From the NCBI GenBank assembly GCA_035652815.1, contig DASRDB010000019.1, forward strand, positions 434,001-498,000: DNA of 64,000 bases, given 5' to 3'. The position numbers were made by a program, and so were the translations under genes. Origin of the DNA: DASRDB01 sp035652815 (GTDB taxonomy: Bacteria; Chloroflexota; Ktedonobacteria; Ktedonobacterales; Ktedonobacteraceae). The first letter of the stretch is position 1, and each line of letters begins with the position of its first letter. This document shows, one piece after another, positions 1 to 9,101 of the stretch. The notes under the pieces are model-generated. The model saw nothing but the letters and a program-made list of their open reading frames with translations. It was not told the origin of the DNA and made no database searches.

Positions 1-54
1 CTTCCTGGAAAAGGAAGGCCTGCGATGTTCAGACTGGTGAGTATATGTTCGTGC

Positions 55-2328
55 CTATGTCCAGACGAAGGCATTATTGAATGTTACCGTTGTTGGAGTA
101 TTCACGTCATCTGCAAACACACCGATATCGCCCTGCTTGAATGTACTTTTTTGATCGGTAATCGTGTTAACCGGGTTTGTGCGATCATTCACGTACAGGC
201 TGATGCTGCTACCCTGCACAACAACGGCAAGAAGATTGTTCTGGTTGATTCCTTTGTGAATATTTGAGCTGGGAGTGGAAGCCAGAAGAGTGGTGTAATT
301 CCCATTTGCTTTAAACACGCCCAGATTGTAGGAGCCATCAGAGCAGACCTCGAATACGTAGAAGCCCTGCACTGCGCCACTCACGGTAACGCGGAACAGG
401 AGGCCGCCACAATCACCACGCACAATGGTCATGTTGACTTGATAGGCGAAATCAGCGAATGAGGCGGTCGAAAGGCAGGGCTTGAAGTAACCTTGCTGGG
501 AGAGGCTCACCTGGAGGCTTCCACCTGTGAAGACGCACTCCTTGTCTTGTAACCATTGAGAGTCGCTCGTGGATAAAGAGTCATTGAACACCAGCGAGGT
601 GAAAGGCAAGTAAGGCGATGTTGCCAGAGCCGTAGCTGATGCCACTACCTGGGCCGTAGCTGATGCTTTAGCCGCAGCAGTCGCCTGATTGTGGATTCTC
701 ACCAGTGACTGGGAGGTTCCAGTTGCATTTGCTGCATTGATCCTGGCATTGTTATCCGTGTTACTTTTAATAAGGAAGAAAGCCCCACTTGCGACAATCA
801 CGCATACTACCAGCAGAGCGGCGATGATTTGCACGCGGCGCGATTGTTTTTTCTGCGGGCCAACCACAGGGATTCCCTGCGTGTTTGGAAAGACAGGTGG
901 TGGCGTAATTGGATTAATCGGCGCGGCTGGTTGTATGGGAGGTTGCTGTGCATAGATTGGAACAGGGCCTGCAGGGGGATAAACAGGCGTTGGAGACACA
1001 ACTACTGGCCCCGGATATGGCTCTCCATAGCCGGTATTAGGAACATATTCCGCACTTGATGACGCGGCAATAGGTTCCGGCTGCATTTGTACACGAGGTA
1101 GGACGGACGATACCGGCGTTGGCCCGGTTTGCGGGCGAGGTAGAGGTGATGAATCATCATTACTTCGACGGGTAGACCCATCGGATACGCGCGAGGTTTC
1201 ACCCGTTGAACCAGTATCGCTTATGCCAAAGGTAAGCGTTGTATCACCCAGGCGAAGCGCATCGCCTGATTTAAGCACTTTCAACACATTCGGCTCGAGC
1301 GGTTCGTCATTTACATAGGTTCTATTCGTGCTTCCCAGGTCTTTAATGCTGTATCCCTGCCCTGTCAGGAGAATCTGCGCGTGATGCGAGGACACTTTTG
1401 CGTCTTTGAGAATCAGGTCGTTATCTTGCGCTCGCCCGATCTTTAACCCGCCGCTAAACTCTTTTCGTCCTGAAGGGCCATCCAGAAACGCTGCGGCTGT
1501 GTTTACCAGAAATGCCTGTTCCAACGCATTGGCAAATGCCTGCACCGTTTTGAAACGTTTCTGTGGGTCTTTGGACAGCGCGGTCATGATGACTCTTTCG
1601 ACATCGGACGGAATAGCGGACATTTTTTCGCGCAGTGGCGGCGGCTCTGCTTGAATGTGCATCAGAATAATATGCGTATTTGTTCCTTGAAAGGGAGGTG
1701 TGCCGCATAGCCATTCGTAAGCCATGACCGCCAGTGAATATTGATCGCTGGCCGGCGAGGGCCTGCCCTGGTACTGCTCGGGAGCCATGTAGACCACCGT
1801 ACCCGCCGCCTCGGACCCGCCATAGCGCGCCGTATGCTCGCGAATGCTTTCCATCACCAGCGCAATACCGAAATCGCTCAGCAAAATCTCGTTATTGCGC
1901 CCCAGCAGAATATTTTCCGGCTTGATATCACGATGTACGACATTCTGGTTATGCGCATACTGGAGCGCCGCCGAAATTTGTTTGATATAACGAATGATAT
2001 CCGGTATTTGGAGAGGCGTGCCGCGTGGATAAAGCTGGCGCAGGTTGCCGTTCTCGGCATAGTCCATGACCAGAAATGGCATGCCGTCCTGTACATCAAA
2101 TTCCAGCACGCGCACAATATTGGGGTGTACGAGATGGGCAATGGTGCGCGCTTCCGAACAAAAATGATCGATATTGTCTTCTTCCGTCAATTGCGTGCGC
2201 AGTACTTTAATAGCCGCCTGCGTCTTCAGATGCACATGTTCACCCAGGTATACATTAGCGAAGCCACCTCTCCCCAGCAGGCGAACGATGCGGTACGTGC
2301 CTATTTGCTGTCCTAAAAAATCTGTCAT
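55..2328 (-). CDS. Membrane Ser/Thr protein kinase with FHA domain and extracellular LamG-like domain
   Basis: Eukaryotic-type (PknB-like) kinase of about 757 residues. The N-terminal kinase domain (about 10-275) has the glycine loop GRGGFANVYLG, the ATP lysine in AAIKVL, the catalytic loop HRDIKPENILL, DFGIAL and MAPEQ, so it looks active. An FHA domain follows (about 300-375; GRAQDND, SSHHAQ, STNRTYVND), which in this family binds phosphothreonine. A Pro-rich linker leads to one membrane segment (about 520-545) and an extracellular C-terminal domain with a jelly-roll/LamG look. That last domain is paralogous to the stand-alone protein at 6024-6869. ATG 2328 is chosen because GGGGGTGGG lies just upstream; an in-frame start at 2358 has no such site. 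Divergent from the M28 peptidase gene. The ligand of the outer domain is unknown. Confidence 0.93.
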   Translation of the reverse strand: MTDFLGQQIGTYRIVRLLGRGGFANVYLGEHVHLKTQAAIKVLRTQLTEEDNIDHFCSEARTIAHLVHPNIVRVLEFDVQDGMPFLVMDYAENGNLRQLYPRGTPLQIPDIIRYIKQISAALQYAHNQNVVHRDIKPENILLGRNNEILLSDFGIALVMESIREHTARYGGSEAAGTVVYMAPEQYQGRPSPASDQYSLAVMAYEWLCGTPPFQGTNTHIILMHIQAEPPPLREKMSAIPSDVERVIMTALSKDPQKRFKTVQAFANALEQAFLVNTAAAFLDGPSGRKEFSGGLKIGRAQDNDLILKDAKVSSHHAQILLTGQGYSIKDLGSTNRTYVNDEPLEPNVLKVLKSGDALRLGDTTLTFGISDTGSTGETSRVSDGSTRRSNDDSSPLPRPQTGPTPVSSVLPRVQMQPEPIAASSSAEYVPNTGYGEPYPGPVVVSPTPVYPPAGPVPIYAQQPPIQPAAPINPITPPPVFPNTQGIPVVGPQKKQSRRVQIIAALLVVCVIVASGAFFLIKSNTDNNARINAANATGTSQSLVRIHNQATAAAKASATAQVVASATALATSPYLPFTSLVFNDSLSTSDSQWLQDKECVFTGGSLQVSLSQQGYFKPCLSTASFADFAYQVNMTIVRGDCGGLLFRVTVSGAVQGFYVFEVCSDGSYNLGVFKANGNYTTLLASTPSSNIHKGINQNNLLAVVVQGSSISLYVNDRTNPVNTITDQKSTFKQGDIGVFADDVNTPTTVTFNNAFVWT

Positions 2329-2585
2329 ATCCCACCCCCAGATGTACAATCTCTGCAAAGACCTGAGTAGCGCGAGGATTCTTAGAAAGAACTATATTAA
2401 AGAACAAAGAGGAAAACTGTGCTAAGTGTAGCATAAGCACAAGGGTTTGTCTATTAAGTACTTCACAAAAAGTGTGAATATCAGGTTTTTCTATAGAAAA
2501 ATATGGAAGCAGTGACCCCTTTATCCCCTATGATAGAATTAAACAACAAACTTTTATTTCTTTTAAAGTGGTTTGGGAGAAATTC

Positions 2586-4397
2586 ATGTTGCATCGTATC
2601 CTCTCTTTATGTTCTCTTTTTGTATTGTTCACCAGTACCTTATTTCTCCCTCTAACCGCAACAGCCACCAGCCAGCACACCGAACTAACAAGCCAGCCGC
2701 GAGACATCCTCGACTTTCCCGTTCCCGACCCGCTCTATATTTACAACCAGTTTGCTTACGTGACCAGCCATTTTCAGCATCGCGAGGCTGGATATACCAT
2801 CAATCAGGGTCACGATCAGTTCGCGGCTTATTGGACGCAGGAGATGATGCACAATTTAGCAGGCTTTGGGCCGCATGCGCGCCGCGACGAGTTTCCTATT
2901 CAGGGTTGGCGCAATCGCCCGGCATCGCTGCCTGCTTTCAACATGGAAGTAACGGTTCCCGGCCTGACTCATCCAGAACAGGAGATCATTGTTGGCTGCC
3001 ACTATGACGGCAAGGCGGATTCCACCGAATCGGCTTTTGACGACACCAGTGGCTGCACCTACGAACTCGGCGTTGGCAAGGCGATGGCCGATTACTGGCG
3101 CAGCCATCATGTTTATCCCGCGCATACTGTGCGTTTTGTCATCTTCGATGCCGAGGAGCAGGGCCTTTTCGGCTCGTTTCATTATCTGAACCAGACCATC
3201 AATGGCGATCTCTCAAACGTCCTTGCCATGTTCAACGAGGAGCAGACTGGCATCAACTATCCGGCTCGTTTTCTTGGAAGGCTCGCCAATCTTTTTATGC
3301 CGTACTATCTGGATGTCACGCCGCTTCAGGACAATCATGCCTATCCTGGTCGCATTCACCTGACAGCAACGCAGCGCGAGCATGTCATTCATTTTCGCAA
3401 TCTCTGGCAGCAGGCCATTCCACAGGTCTTTCAGCAGTTTCGCGCCGTTGGCTACCAGTCGCTTTACTACTATGATGCGAACGGACAGAATACAACCGCC
3501 TCGATTTTCACGCCTGACCAGCAGGGCAACATTCATATTCAGGATGATCCCTCGAGCAACAGCGACCAGGTGCCCTTTATCTATGCCGGACTGCCTGTTG
3601 TGACGGTGACGGGCGACCAGACCTACTACGAATCCAATCCGCCCGTCTGGGCTTATCCCTACGATCTGCCCGTCGATACCCTTTCGTTGATGAACACCTA
3701 CACAAGCGGCACGTCTCGTCCTTCTGCCGCCCTTGCGCTCGCGATGACCGTTTCCGCCATGTTTACTACCTGGATGCTCAACCAGCCCGACATGCTTGGG
3801 CAGGCGACACAGGATGGCAAGCCGATAGCCGCGATCAGTGATGTCGGACAGACCGTTGCCGGGCAGAACCTCTCGCTCGATGCCACCGCTTCCTATGACC
3901 CGCTTAATAGTTCCAGTTCGCTTTCCTATGCCTGGAACTTTGGCGATGGCACAACCACCACTGGCATTGCCGTCAACCATGTCTATCACAACACAGGCAA
4001 CTATATTATTACCCTCACGGTGACATCTCCCGAGGGCAGCCGCATAATCCAGAAAAATATCAGCGTTGGCGATGGGCCAAACTATTACAGCAACCCTTAT
4101 TCCCCACTCGGTGGCGTCAATCACTATAATCCGGCTGTCTCCATTGCCAGCCCAAATAACAACCTTCCACAGCAGCCCTTTGTGCAGTCGCCGCAGCTTG
4201 CAACGCCCACACACACCGCAACGTCTGTAGCTGCCACAACTCCAACAAATACACCGGTAGCCGTTGTCACCAACCCTAAACCTGCTGCCTCTCAGACCTT
4301 CAATCCGTTGCCTTTGCTGCTTCTCATCGCCTGTGTCATATTAATTATTGGCGGCGTTGTATTATGCATATTCGCCTTTCGCCCCGCTCGTCGCTAA
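2586..4397 (+). CDS. Secreted M28-family peptidase-like protein with PKD domain and C-terminal membrane anchor
   Basis: 603-residue exported protein. A signal peptide (MLHRILSLCSLFVLF...) precedes an M28 (aminopeptidase Y/SGAP-like) domain at about 45-400 with His139 (GCHYDG), Asp152/153 (DDTSG) and Glu190/191 (DAEEQGLFGS). The last two usual zinc positions differ: the NxDMxG Asp is Glu219 (NEEQTG), and the SDH histidine is Gln328 (NSDQVPF). A PKD domain follows (about 418-500; SYAWNFGDG), then a Thr/Pro-rich stalk, one membrane helix (PLLLLIACVILIIGG) and a short basic tail. ATG 2586 has GGGAGA six bases upstream; a GTG at 2568 is less likely. Expected to act on peptides outside the cell, but the changed ligands make activity uncertain. 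Confidence 0.88.
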   Translation: MLHRILSLCSLFVLFTSTLFLPLTATATSQHTELTSQPRDILDFPVPDPLYIYNQFAYVTSHFQHREAGYTINQGHDQFAAYWTQEMMHNLAGFGPHARRDEFPIQGWRNRPASLPAFNMEVTVPGLTHPEQEIIVGCHYDGKADSTESAFDDTSGCTYELGVGKAMADYWRSHHVYPAHTVRFVIFDAEEQGLFGSFHYLNQTINGDLSNVLAMFNEEQTGINYPARFLGRLANLFMPYYLDVTPLQDNHAYPGRIHLTATQREHVIHFRNLWQQAIPQVFQQFRAVGYQSLYYYDANGQNTTASIFTPDQQGNIHIQDDPSSNSDQVPFIYAGLPVVTVTGDQTYYESNPPVWAYPYDLPVDTLSLMNTYTSGTSRPSAALALAMTVSAMFTTWMLNQPDMLGQATQDGKPIAAISDVGQTVAGQNLSLDATASYDPLNSSSSLSYAWNFGDGTTTTGIAVNHVYHNTGNYIITLTVTSPEGSRIIQKNISVGDGPNYYSNPYSPLGGVNHYNPAVSIASPNNNLPQQPFVQSPQLATPTHTATSVAATTPTNTPVAVVTNPKPAASQTFNPLPLLLLIACVILIIGGVVLCIFAFRPARR

Positions 4398-4484
4398 GTC
4401 TTTCCCTCTAAACTTGCAATAAAAAAACTGATATTGTACAGTCTCCATACAACCATACCTGCAATCAGAAAGGGATATCGCCTC

Positions 4485-6017
4485 ATGACCAGCAACGACG
4501 AGCGTTTAGCAGCCGAGATCGAACGTATTCAGAAGGGCGGAGCCGAAAAATATCACGCGCGCAACCGCGAGCAGAAAAAGCTCTTTGCCCGCGACCGCCT
4601 CAAGCTTTTGCTCGATGATGGCAAGATCGAGTTCGAGGATGGCATGTTTGCCGAGTGCCTGAATCCTGAACTTCCTGCCGATGCGGTCATCACAGGGGTG
4701 GGGCGTATACATGGTCGCCCCGTAGCGTTCAGCGCCTCGGACTCCACCGTCAAAGCTGGCACAGCAGGCGAGAAATCGGTGCAGAAAAACCTGCGCATTC
4801 AGGAACTGGCGATGCAGATGCGTATCCCCATGTTCTACCTGATTGACTCCGCCGGGGCGCGCATTACCGATCAGATACGCCTCTTTCCGGGTCGCAACCA
4901 GGGCGGGCGTACCTTCTACAACCAGATCAAAATGTCCGGTGTGGTGCCGCAGATTGCGATCATGTTTGGACCCTCGCCAGCAGGCGCTGCCTACACGCCT
5001 GCTTTCGCCGATATCGCTATCATGGTCGAAGGCAATGCCAGTGCCTATCTTGGTTCGCCGCGTATGGCCGAGATGGTGACGCGCGAGAAAGTCACGCTCG
5101 AAGAGATGGGTGGAGCGCGTATGCACTGCACCGTCTCGGGCCTCGGCGATTTCCTTGCCCAGAGTGAAGAGGAAGCACTTCATATAGCCAAAGAATATTT
5201 TCGCTACATGCCGCAGAATTATCTCGGTAAACCGGCAGATGCAGAACCTGTTGAGCCAGCCAGCAACCGCCCTTTAAAGGATATTGTGCCGGAAGCGCAG
5301 AGCAGGCCCTTTAATATGTACGATTTTCTGAACTCGCTCATCGACGGTGGCAGCTTCCTGGAGTATAAAAAATTATTCGCGCCCGAACTGATTACCGGCT
5401 TTGCTCGCCTGGGTGGGCGTGTGGTCGGCATTGTTGCCAATCAACCCCGTGTCAAGGGTGGTGTGCTTTTCGTCGATTCGTCGGATAAAGGGACACGCTT
5501 TGTCAATATTTGCAATGCCTTCAACATTCCACTGCTCTTTCTGGCGGATGTCTCCGGCTTCATGATTGGCTCTGCCGTTGAACGCGCTGGTATCATCCGT
5601 CATGGGGCCAAATTCATCGCGGCAGTCTCGCAGGCCATTGTGCCGAAGATCTGCGTGGTGGTGCGCAAGTGCTACGGGGCGGGCCTCTACGCGATGGCCG
5701 GGCCAGCCTTCGGCACCGATGCAGTAATTGCCTTGCCGACCGCCCAGATTGCAGTGATGGGTCCCGAGGCGGCCATTAATGCCGTGTATGCTAACCAGAT
5801 GGCCGCCATGCCTGAAGAGGAGCGCGAAACCTTCCGCAAGACGATGGAAGCTCGCTATGCCGAAGACATCGATATCTTCCGTCTCGCCTCCGAACTCATT
5901 GTTGACACTATCACGCCCTTTGAGTCCCTGCGCGGCGAACTCATCGCTCGCTTCAGCGCCTATCAGACAAAAGAGGTCCGTTTCTCGGAGTGTCGCAACC
6001 CGATTTATCCGGTATAA
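4485..6017 (+). CDS. Acyl-CoA carboxylase carboxyltransferase (beta) subunit
   Basis: 510-residue carboxyltransferase of the propionyl/methylcrotonyl/acetyl-CoA carboxylase beta family. It moves carboxyl from carboxybiotin to an acyl-CoA. Two crotonase-fold halves are visible: the N half with KAGTAGEKSVQKNLRIQELA, IDSAGARI and the FGPSPAGAAYTPAF oxyanion segment, and the C half with FLADVSGFMIG, RHGAKFIAAV, KCYGAGLYAMAG and AVMGPEAAI. Length is normal. ATG 4485 follows AGAAAGGGA; an upstream TTG at 4434 lacks a site. The substrate cannot be told from sequence alone. No biotin carboxylase subunit is in the window; the 70-aa biotin carrier at 9697-9909 on the same strand is a natural partner but lies 3.7 kb away. 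Ends 6 bases from the convergent 6024-6869 gene. Confidence 0.93.
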   Translation: MTSNDERLAAEIERIQKGGAEKYHARNREQKKLFARDRLKLLLDDGKIEFEDGMFAECLNPELPADAVITGVGRIHGRPVAFSASDSTVKAGTAGEKSVQKNLRIQELAMQMRIPMFYLIDSAGARITDQIRLFPGRNQGGRTFYNQIKMSGVVPQIAIMFGPSPAGAAYTPAFADIAIMVEGNASAYLGSPRMAEMVTREKVTLEEMGGARMHCTVSGLGDFLAQSEEEALHIAKEYFRYMPQNYLGKPADAEPVEPASNRPLKDIVPEAQSRPFNMYDFLNSLIDGGSFLEYKKLFAPELITGFARLGGRVVGIVANQPRVKGGVLFVDSSDKGTRFVNICNAFNIPLLFLADVSGFMIGSAVERAGIIRHGAKFIAAVSQAIVPKICVVVRKCYGAGLYAMAGPAFGTDAVIALPTAQIAVMGPEAAINAVYANQMAAMPEEERETFRKTMEARYAEDIDIFRLASELIVDTITPFESLRGELIARFSAYQTKEVRFSECRNPIYPV

Positions 6018-6023
6018 TCTGCT

Positions 6024-6869
6024 TCACATCTTCCACACGCGCGCATTGCTAAATGCTACTTCGGCGGCTAGATCGGTGGCGTCGGCTGTCACTCCGATAA
6101 GCCCCTGACTGGAGATGGTGTTGCTGACCTGTCCAATACTATGTCCATTAATATATAAGCTGATGTTCGGCCCTTGCGCTACAACTGCTATCAGGTTGGG
6201 CTGGTTGAGGCCGACCTTCACGAACGAGGAAACGCCTCGCAATAGGGCGCTTGTTGTATTTCCCGTGTGAACATCCAGTTCGTAGATGCCGTTCGTTTTG
6301 ATAGAGAAATAATAGTATGGGCCTGTCGTTCCCACCTGCCGGAAGAACATTCCCCCGCGATCTCCTTTGCGGACCGTCATTTGTACTTCGTAGGCGAAAT
6401 TAGCAAAAGTGGGGGCTTCTGCGTTACAGGTGAGGAATCCTTTTTGGGCCAGGACATGGTAGCTGCCCCCTGTAAACGCGCAGGTACTTCCGGGCGCGAA
6501 CGTTCCCACGTCCCAGCGGAACCCCTTGCTGTTATCTTTAAGGGGATCGTTGAGAACCAGGACTCCGGTATGAGGTGGGTAAGGATTGGGCGTAGTCCCG
6601 CCCGTCGGGCTTGGTTTCGGGGTTGGAGTATTTTTAGTGGTCGCGGTGCGCCTGACAGTTGGGCTGGTATGGACTACCGGAGTATGCGCTGCCGTTTGTT
6701 GCACCGTCGGCGTGGATTGCGCCTGAGCGGCAGGCCTTGATGAAGAGAAAAAGATGATACCGGCTCCCCCTCCTACTACAAGTATCAAAAGAAGACCGAG
6801 CAGGACAAAAATATGTCTGGGTAAGCGAACCTCATCTTCAGATTTTGCGGGACGGTTTTTAGATGACAT
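6024..6869 (-). CDS. Membrane-anchored LamG-like protein, stand-alone copy of a kinase sensor domain
   Basis: 281 residues: short basic cytosolic head, one membrane helix (HIFVLLGLLLILVVGGGAG, about 19-45), a Thr/Pro linker (STPTVQQTAAHTPVV...) and a C-terminal domain of about 180 residues. That domain matches the C-terminus of the kinase at 55-2328 along its length (for example CAFTGGSYHV against CVFTGGSLQV; FANFAYEVQMTVRKGDRGG against FADFAYQVNMTIVRGDCGG; LIAVVAQGPNISLYINGHS against LLAVVVQGSSISLYVNDRT). It has a concanavalin/LamG-like or DUF1080-like strand pattern; no catalytic motif was seen. Start ATG 6869 has GGAGGTG upstream. The role is unknown; it might share or compete for the same extracellular ligand as the kinase (inference). 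Confidence 0.85.
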   Translation of the reverse strand: MSSKNRPAKSEDEVRLPRHIFVLLGLLLILVVGGGAGIIFFSSSRPAAQAQSTPTVQQTAAHTPVVHTSPTVRRTATTKNTPTPKPSPTGGTTPNPYPPHTGVLVLNDPLKDNSKGFRWDVGTFAPGSTCAFTGGSYHVLAQKGFLTCNAEAPTFANFAYEVQMTVRKGDRGGMFFRQVGTTGPYYYFSIKTNGIYELDVHTGNTTSALLRGVSSFVKVGLNQPNLIAVVAQGPNISLYINGHSIGQVSNTISSQGLIGVTADATDLAAEVAFSNARVWKM

Positions 6870-7056
6870 AACACCTCCAAACCTTCTCCCTCGTCTTGTG
6901 AGGGAGAGAAGGTGATTTTTACTTGAAGCATTGATTGATTATAACACCAATCGGTAGAAATACTTACGCTTTGTCAGTATAGACGGGCAGGCTTCTGTTT
7001 TTACAGGACAAAAGTGACCGTTGAAATGACCCTATAAAGTTTGATTAAATAATCCC

Positions 7057-7148
7057 TGTCATGCTGAGCGCAGCGAAGCATCTGGGTGACGAATCGCTGC
7101 TGCATCAAAGATGTCATGCTGAGCGCAGCGAAGCATGACATCTTTGAT
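7057..7148. repeat. Dispersed palindromic repeat, copy A (direct pair plus hairpin)
   Basis: A 24-bp unit starting TGTCATGCTGAGCGCAGCGA is present at 7057-7080 and exactly again at 7112-7135. The second copy sits in a perfect 17-bp inverted repeat (7104-7120 with 7132-7148) with an 11-base loop. It lies in the 326-base gap between the membrane LamG-like gene and tnpB and may form a transcript-end hairpin. Same family as repeats near 18.4, 29.1, 46.0 and 49.3 kb. Confidence 0.9.
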
Positions 7149-7194
7149 CTCCCCTCTTTCATCATCTAAGTTCATCTGAAATGTGATACTGTCA

Positions 7195-8600
7195 ATCACC
7201 TCCGGCTAGAAGCCGGAGGCTTGTTCGTTACCTCTGGACTCCACCGCACCTCAGCGTATCTTTGCAGACGCGCTGCTTTGGCTTCTTTGTCCGAGGCATC
7301 AGGGGCCATTGACACAAACCCCGTCCTGATCCAGTCCTGCCGGACCAGGAGCGTCCTCATGGTGACATTGCGAGCACCAATCAGATCAGCATGCAGCGTG
7401 TACCCACACTCAGGGTTCTGACACACAAAGAGTAACCCCTTGCCGGGACGGTTCGCATCCTCGATGTGCCCACACATCGGACACCGCTTCGAGGTGTAAT
7501 CCGCATCCACCTTGAGTGCCAGGGAACCTGCAAGTGCCGCCTTGTAGGTAATGAGATTGTGTAACTCAGCAAAGGACCATTGTGAATACACCCGATTGGC
7601 TTTGCGTGCCTTTGGGGAAACTGGTTCGGTCCCTTTGCTGTTTTTCTTGCGACGGCGGCGCTTGCGTTTGGTACGTTCCCTGATATCGGTGAGGTATTCT
7701 AACCCGATGAGTGCATGTGGGTGTTGCTCGATGATCTGTTTGGCGATGCAATGGTTCGCTTGTTGCTTCAACCGTCTCTCTCGGTGCTCGATGCGTCTCA
7801 AGCGACGTTTGGAGCCACGAGTGCCTTTTCGCTGCAAGCGTTTGCGTAATCGCGCGTAATGGTTGGCTTGATGCCGTACTTGTTTGCCTGGGTGAAAGCT
7901 GGCCTTACCGGTCTCGTTGGATGTCACAGCCAGATAGCGAATCCCGACATCGACGCCAACGACTTCCTTGAAGTGGTCGCCGACTGGCTCGGCAAGGTCG
8001 AGCGTTAAGGATACCAGCAGATAGAACTGTTTCTTTGGTCGATCATACCAGAGTTTGGCGTCTCCGATGGTGGCTCCTTCTCGAATGAGTGCCGTGTGTT
8101 TGTCGTAGCCCTGATAAGGGACGCTGATGCGCCCGTTCAAGGTTCCGACACTGACGCGATTCTCACATTGAAAAGTATAATTGCGCTCATAGGTATACTG
8201 CACCGTGGGAGAACTGTACGTGGGAGGCTGGTCCAGGCCCTTAAAGCGTTTCTTGGTAATCTTGGCCCGACGATGCTCCACATTCTTCAAAAGCTTCGTC
8301 CATAACCCCTTGTAGGTGGCCGCCACCTGTCGTTCCACGCTACAGGCCAGTTGTGAGGGGAGATGATAGCGAGCGCGCAACTCGGTATACATGCCTTTGT
8401 GCAGTCGGGTGAAATTGCTGGTTTTGCCCTGCTCAAAGGCATAGCGACTCACAGCATTAAGGGCGTCCCGATAGGCCAGTTGGGTCTGGCGTAATGCGGC
8501 AAACTGCTCGGGCTCCGTGATGAGCTTGAGTTTGGCGGTAATGACCTGCTGCACGCTCTTCGCTTCTTAAGAGGGATGGAAACTCCTTCCCATCCCTCGT
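7195..8600 (-). mobile_element. IS200/IS605-type element carrying only tnpB (IS1341-like)
   Basis: The tnpB gene is bounded by hairpins as expected for the subterminal structures of this family. On the tnpB 3' side CCTCCGGC/GCCGGAGG (7199-7219) overlaps the stop codon; on the 5' side GAGGGATGG/CCATCCCTC (8571-8598). No tnpA (Y1 transposase) is present, so the copy would need one in trans. Exact ends are not fixed: there are no terminal inverted repeats or target duplications in this family. Confidence 0.7.
7196..8554 (-). CDS. tnpB: TnpB RNA-guided nuclease homologue
   Basis: 452-residue TnpB of the IS200/IS605 group, the ancestor class of Cas12. The RuvC-like catalytic triad appears intact: Asp202 (VGVDVGIRYLAV), Glu286 (IGLEYLTDI) and Asp390 (HADLIGARNV). 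A four-cysteine zinc ribbon lies between (CPMCG and CQNPECG), and an Arg/Lys-rich region sits before Glu286 and after it (KRKRRRRKKN). The N-terminal helix-turn-helix/WED region is complete, so the gene is full length. Start is GTG 8554; the ribosome site is weak. In studied relatives the 3' end of the transcript is processed to a guide (omega/reRNA) ending at the element's right end; here that would run over 7199-7219 toward lower coordinates (inference). Confidence 0.93.
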   Translation of the reverse strand: MQQVITAKLKLITEPEQFAALRQTQLAYRDALNAVSRYAFEQGKTSNFTRLHKGMYTELRARYHLPSQLACSVERQVAATYKGLWTKLLKNVEHRRAKITKKRFKGLDQPPTYSSPTVQYTYERNYTFQCENRVSVGTLNGRISVPYQGYDKHTALIREGATIGDAKLWYDRPKKQFYLLVSLTLDLAEPVGDHFKEVVGVDVGIRYLAVTSNETGKASFHPGKQVRHQANHYARLRKRLQRKGTRGSKRRLRRIEHRERRLKQQANHCIAKQIIEQHPHALIGLEYLTDIRERTKRKRRRRKKNSKGTEPVSPKARKANRVYSQWSFAELHNLITYKAALAGSLALKVDADYTSKRCPMCGHIEDANRPGKGLLFVCQNPECGYTLHADLIGARNVTMRTLLVRQDWIRTGFVSMAPDASDKEAKAARLQRYAEVRWSPEVTNKPPASSRR

Positions 8601-8619
8601 TATCTTACGCTGCTACACT

Positions 8620-8976
8620 CTACAAAGCTCTTCTTGTTGAGCAGGCTTCTTCCGGGACGATGACCACCCGCTTGTGCCGTTCTTCGTACTCCTCTGCACT
8701 TTCAGCGATGATCGACCCGCTCATATAACCCAGGAAGAAGCCCAGGATGTCGAGAGGATGGTTGAACGCCATCCGGTCAAAGCGGTAGCCGCCTTTGCCA
8801 TCTTCATCGAGGACGGAGCCGACCGCTTCACGGGTGGTCATGTGGTGAGCAAGGTGAGGGAACTCATACTCGCGGTCATCGAAGTACATGCTGCGCCCAT
8901 TGGTGAAAGAGGTCCGAAACATCTCGTTGTCCAGGTGCAGGGTGATGTTTCCCCACTGGATGTGTTGTGGTGCCAT
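8620..8976 (-). CDS. Hypothetical 118-residue protein
   Basis: Not recognised. 118 residues, acidic in the first two thirds (YFDDREYEFPHL, SVLDEDGKGG), with a short hydrophobic stretch (LDILGFFLGYMSGSII, about 76-91) that might be a weak membrane or amphipathic helix, and a charged tail. ATG 8976 has AAGGAGAG about eight bases upstream, and the frame is uninterrupted, so it is probably expressed. It is next to the 5' end of the TnpB element and downstream of a structured leader at 9034-9101. Its accessory setting suggests mobile or phage-type origin, but there is no direct evidence. Confidence 0.65.
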   Translation of the reverse strand: MAPQHIQWGNITLHLDNEMFRTSFTNGRSMYFDDREYEFPHLAHHMTTREAVGSVLDEDGKGGYRFDRMAFNHPLDILGFFLGYMSGSIIAESAEEYEERHKRVVIVPEEACSTRRAL

Positions 8977-9033
8977 GTGACAAGCTCTCCTTTCGCTTGA
9001 CGAATGGCTCCCCTGCCGCTATCATGCGACACG

Positions 9034-9101
9034 GAGAGGCTAGAGGTTGCTTTACGTGCTAGGCTCTCTCGTGACCTGCGCTACTACGCAGGTCTTTTTT
9101 T
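9034..9101. ncRNA. Two tandem hairpins with U-tract: terminator, small RNA or structured leader
   Basis: Hairpin 1 pairs GAGAGGCTAG (9034-9043) with CTAGGCTCTC (9059-9068), 9 of 10 pairs. Hairpin 2 pairs GACCTGCG (9073-9080) with CGCAGGTC (9087-9094) and is followed by seven T residues on the + strand: a textbook rho-independent terminator. No + strand gene precedes it between 8554 and 9034, so it may end a small RNA, or on the - strand form the 5' leader of the 118-residue gene. Confidence 0.5.

Noticed and set aside
3213..4214. Minus-strand open frame opposite the M28 peptidase
   Set aside because: Mirror frame with no domain; the plus-strand gene has signal peptide, PKD and anchor.
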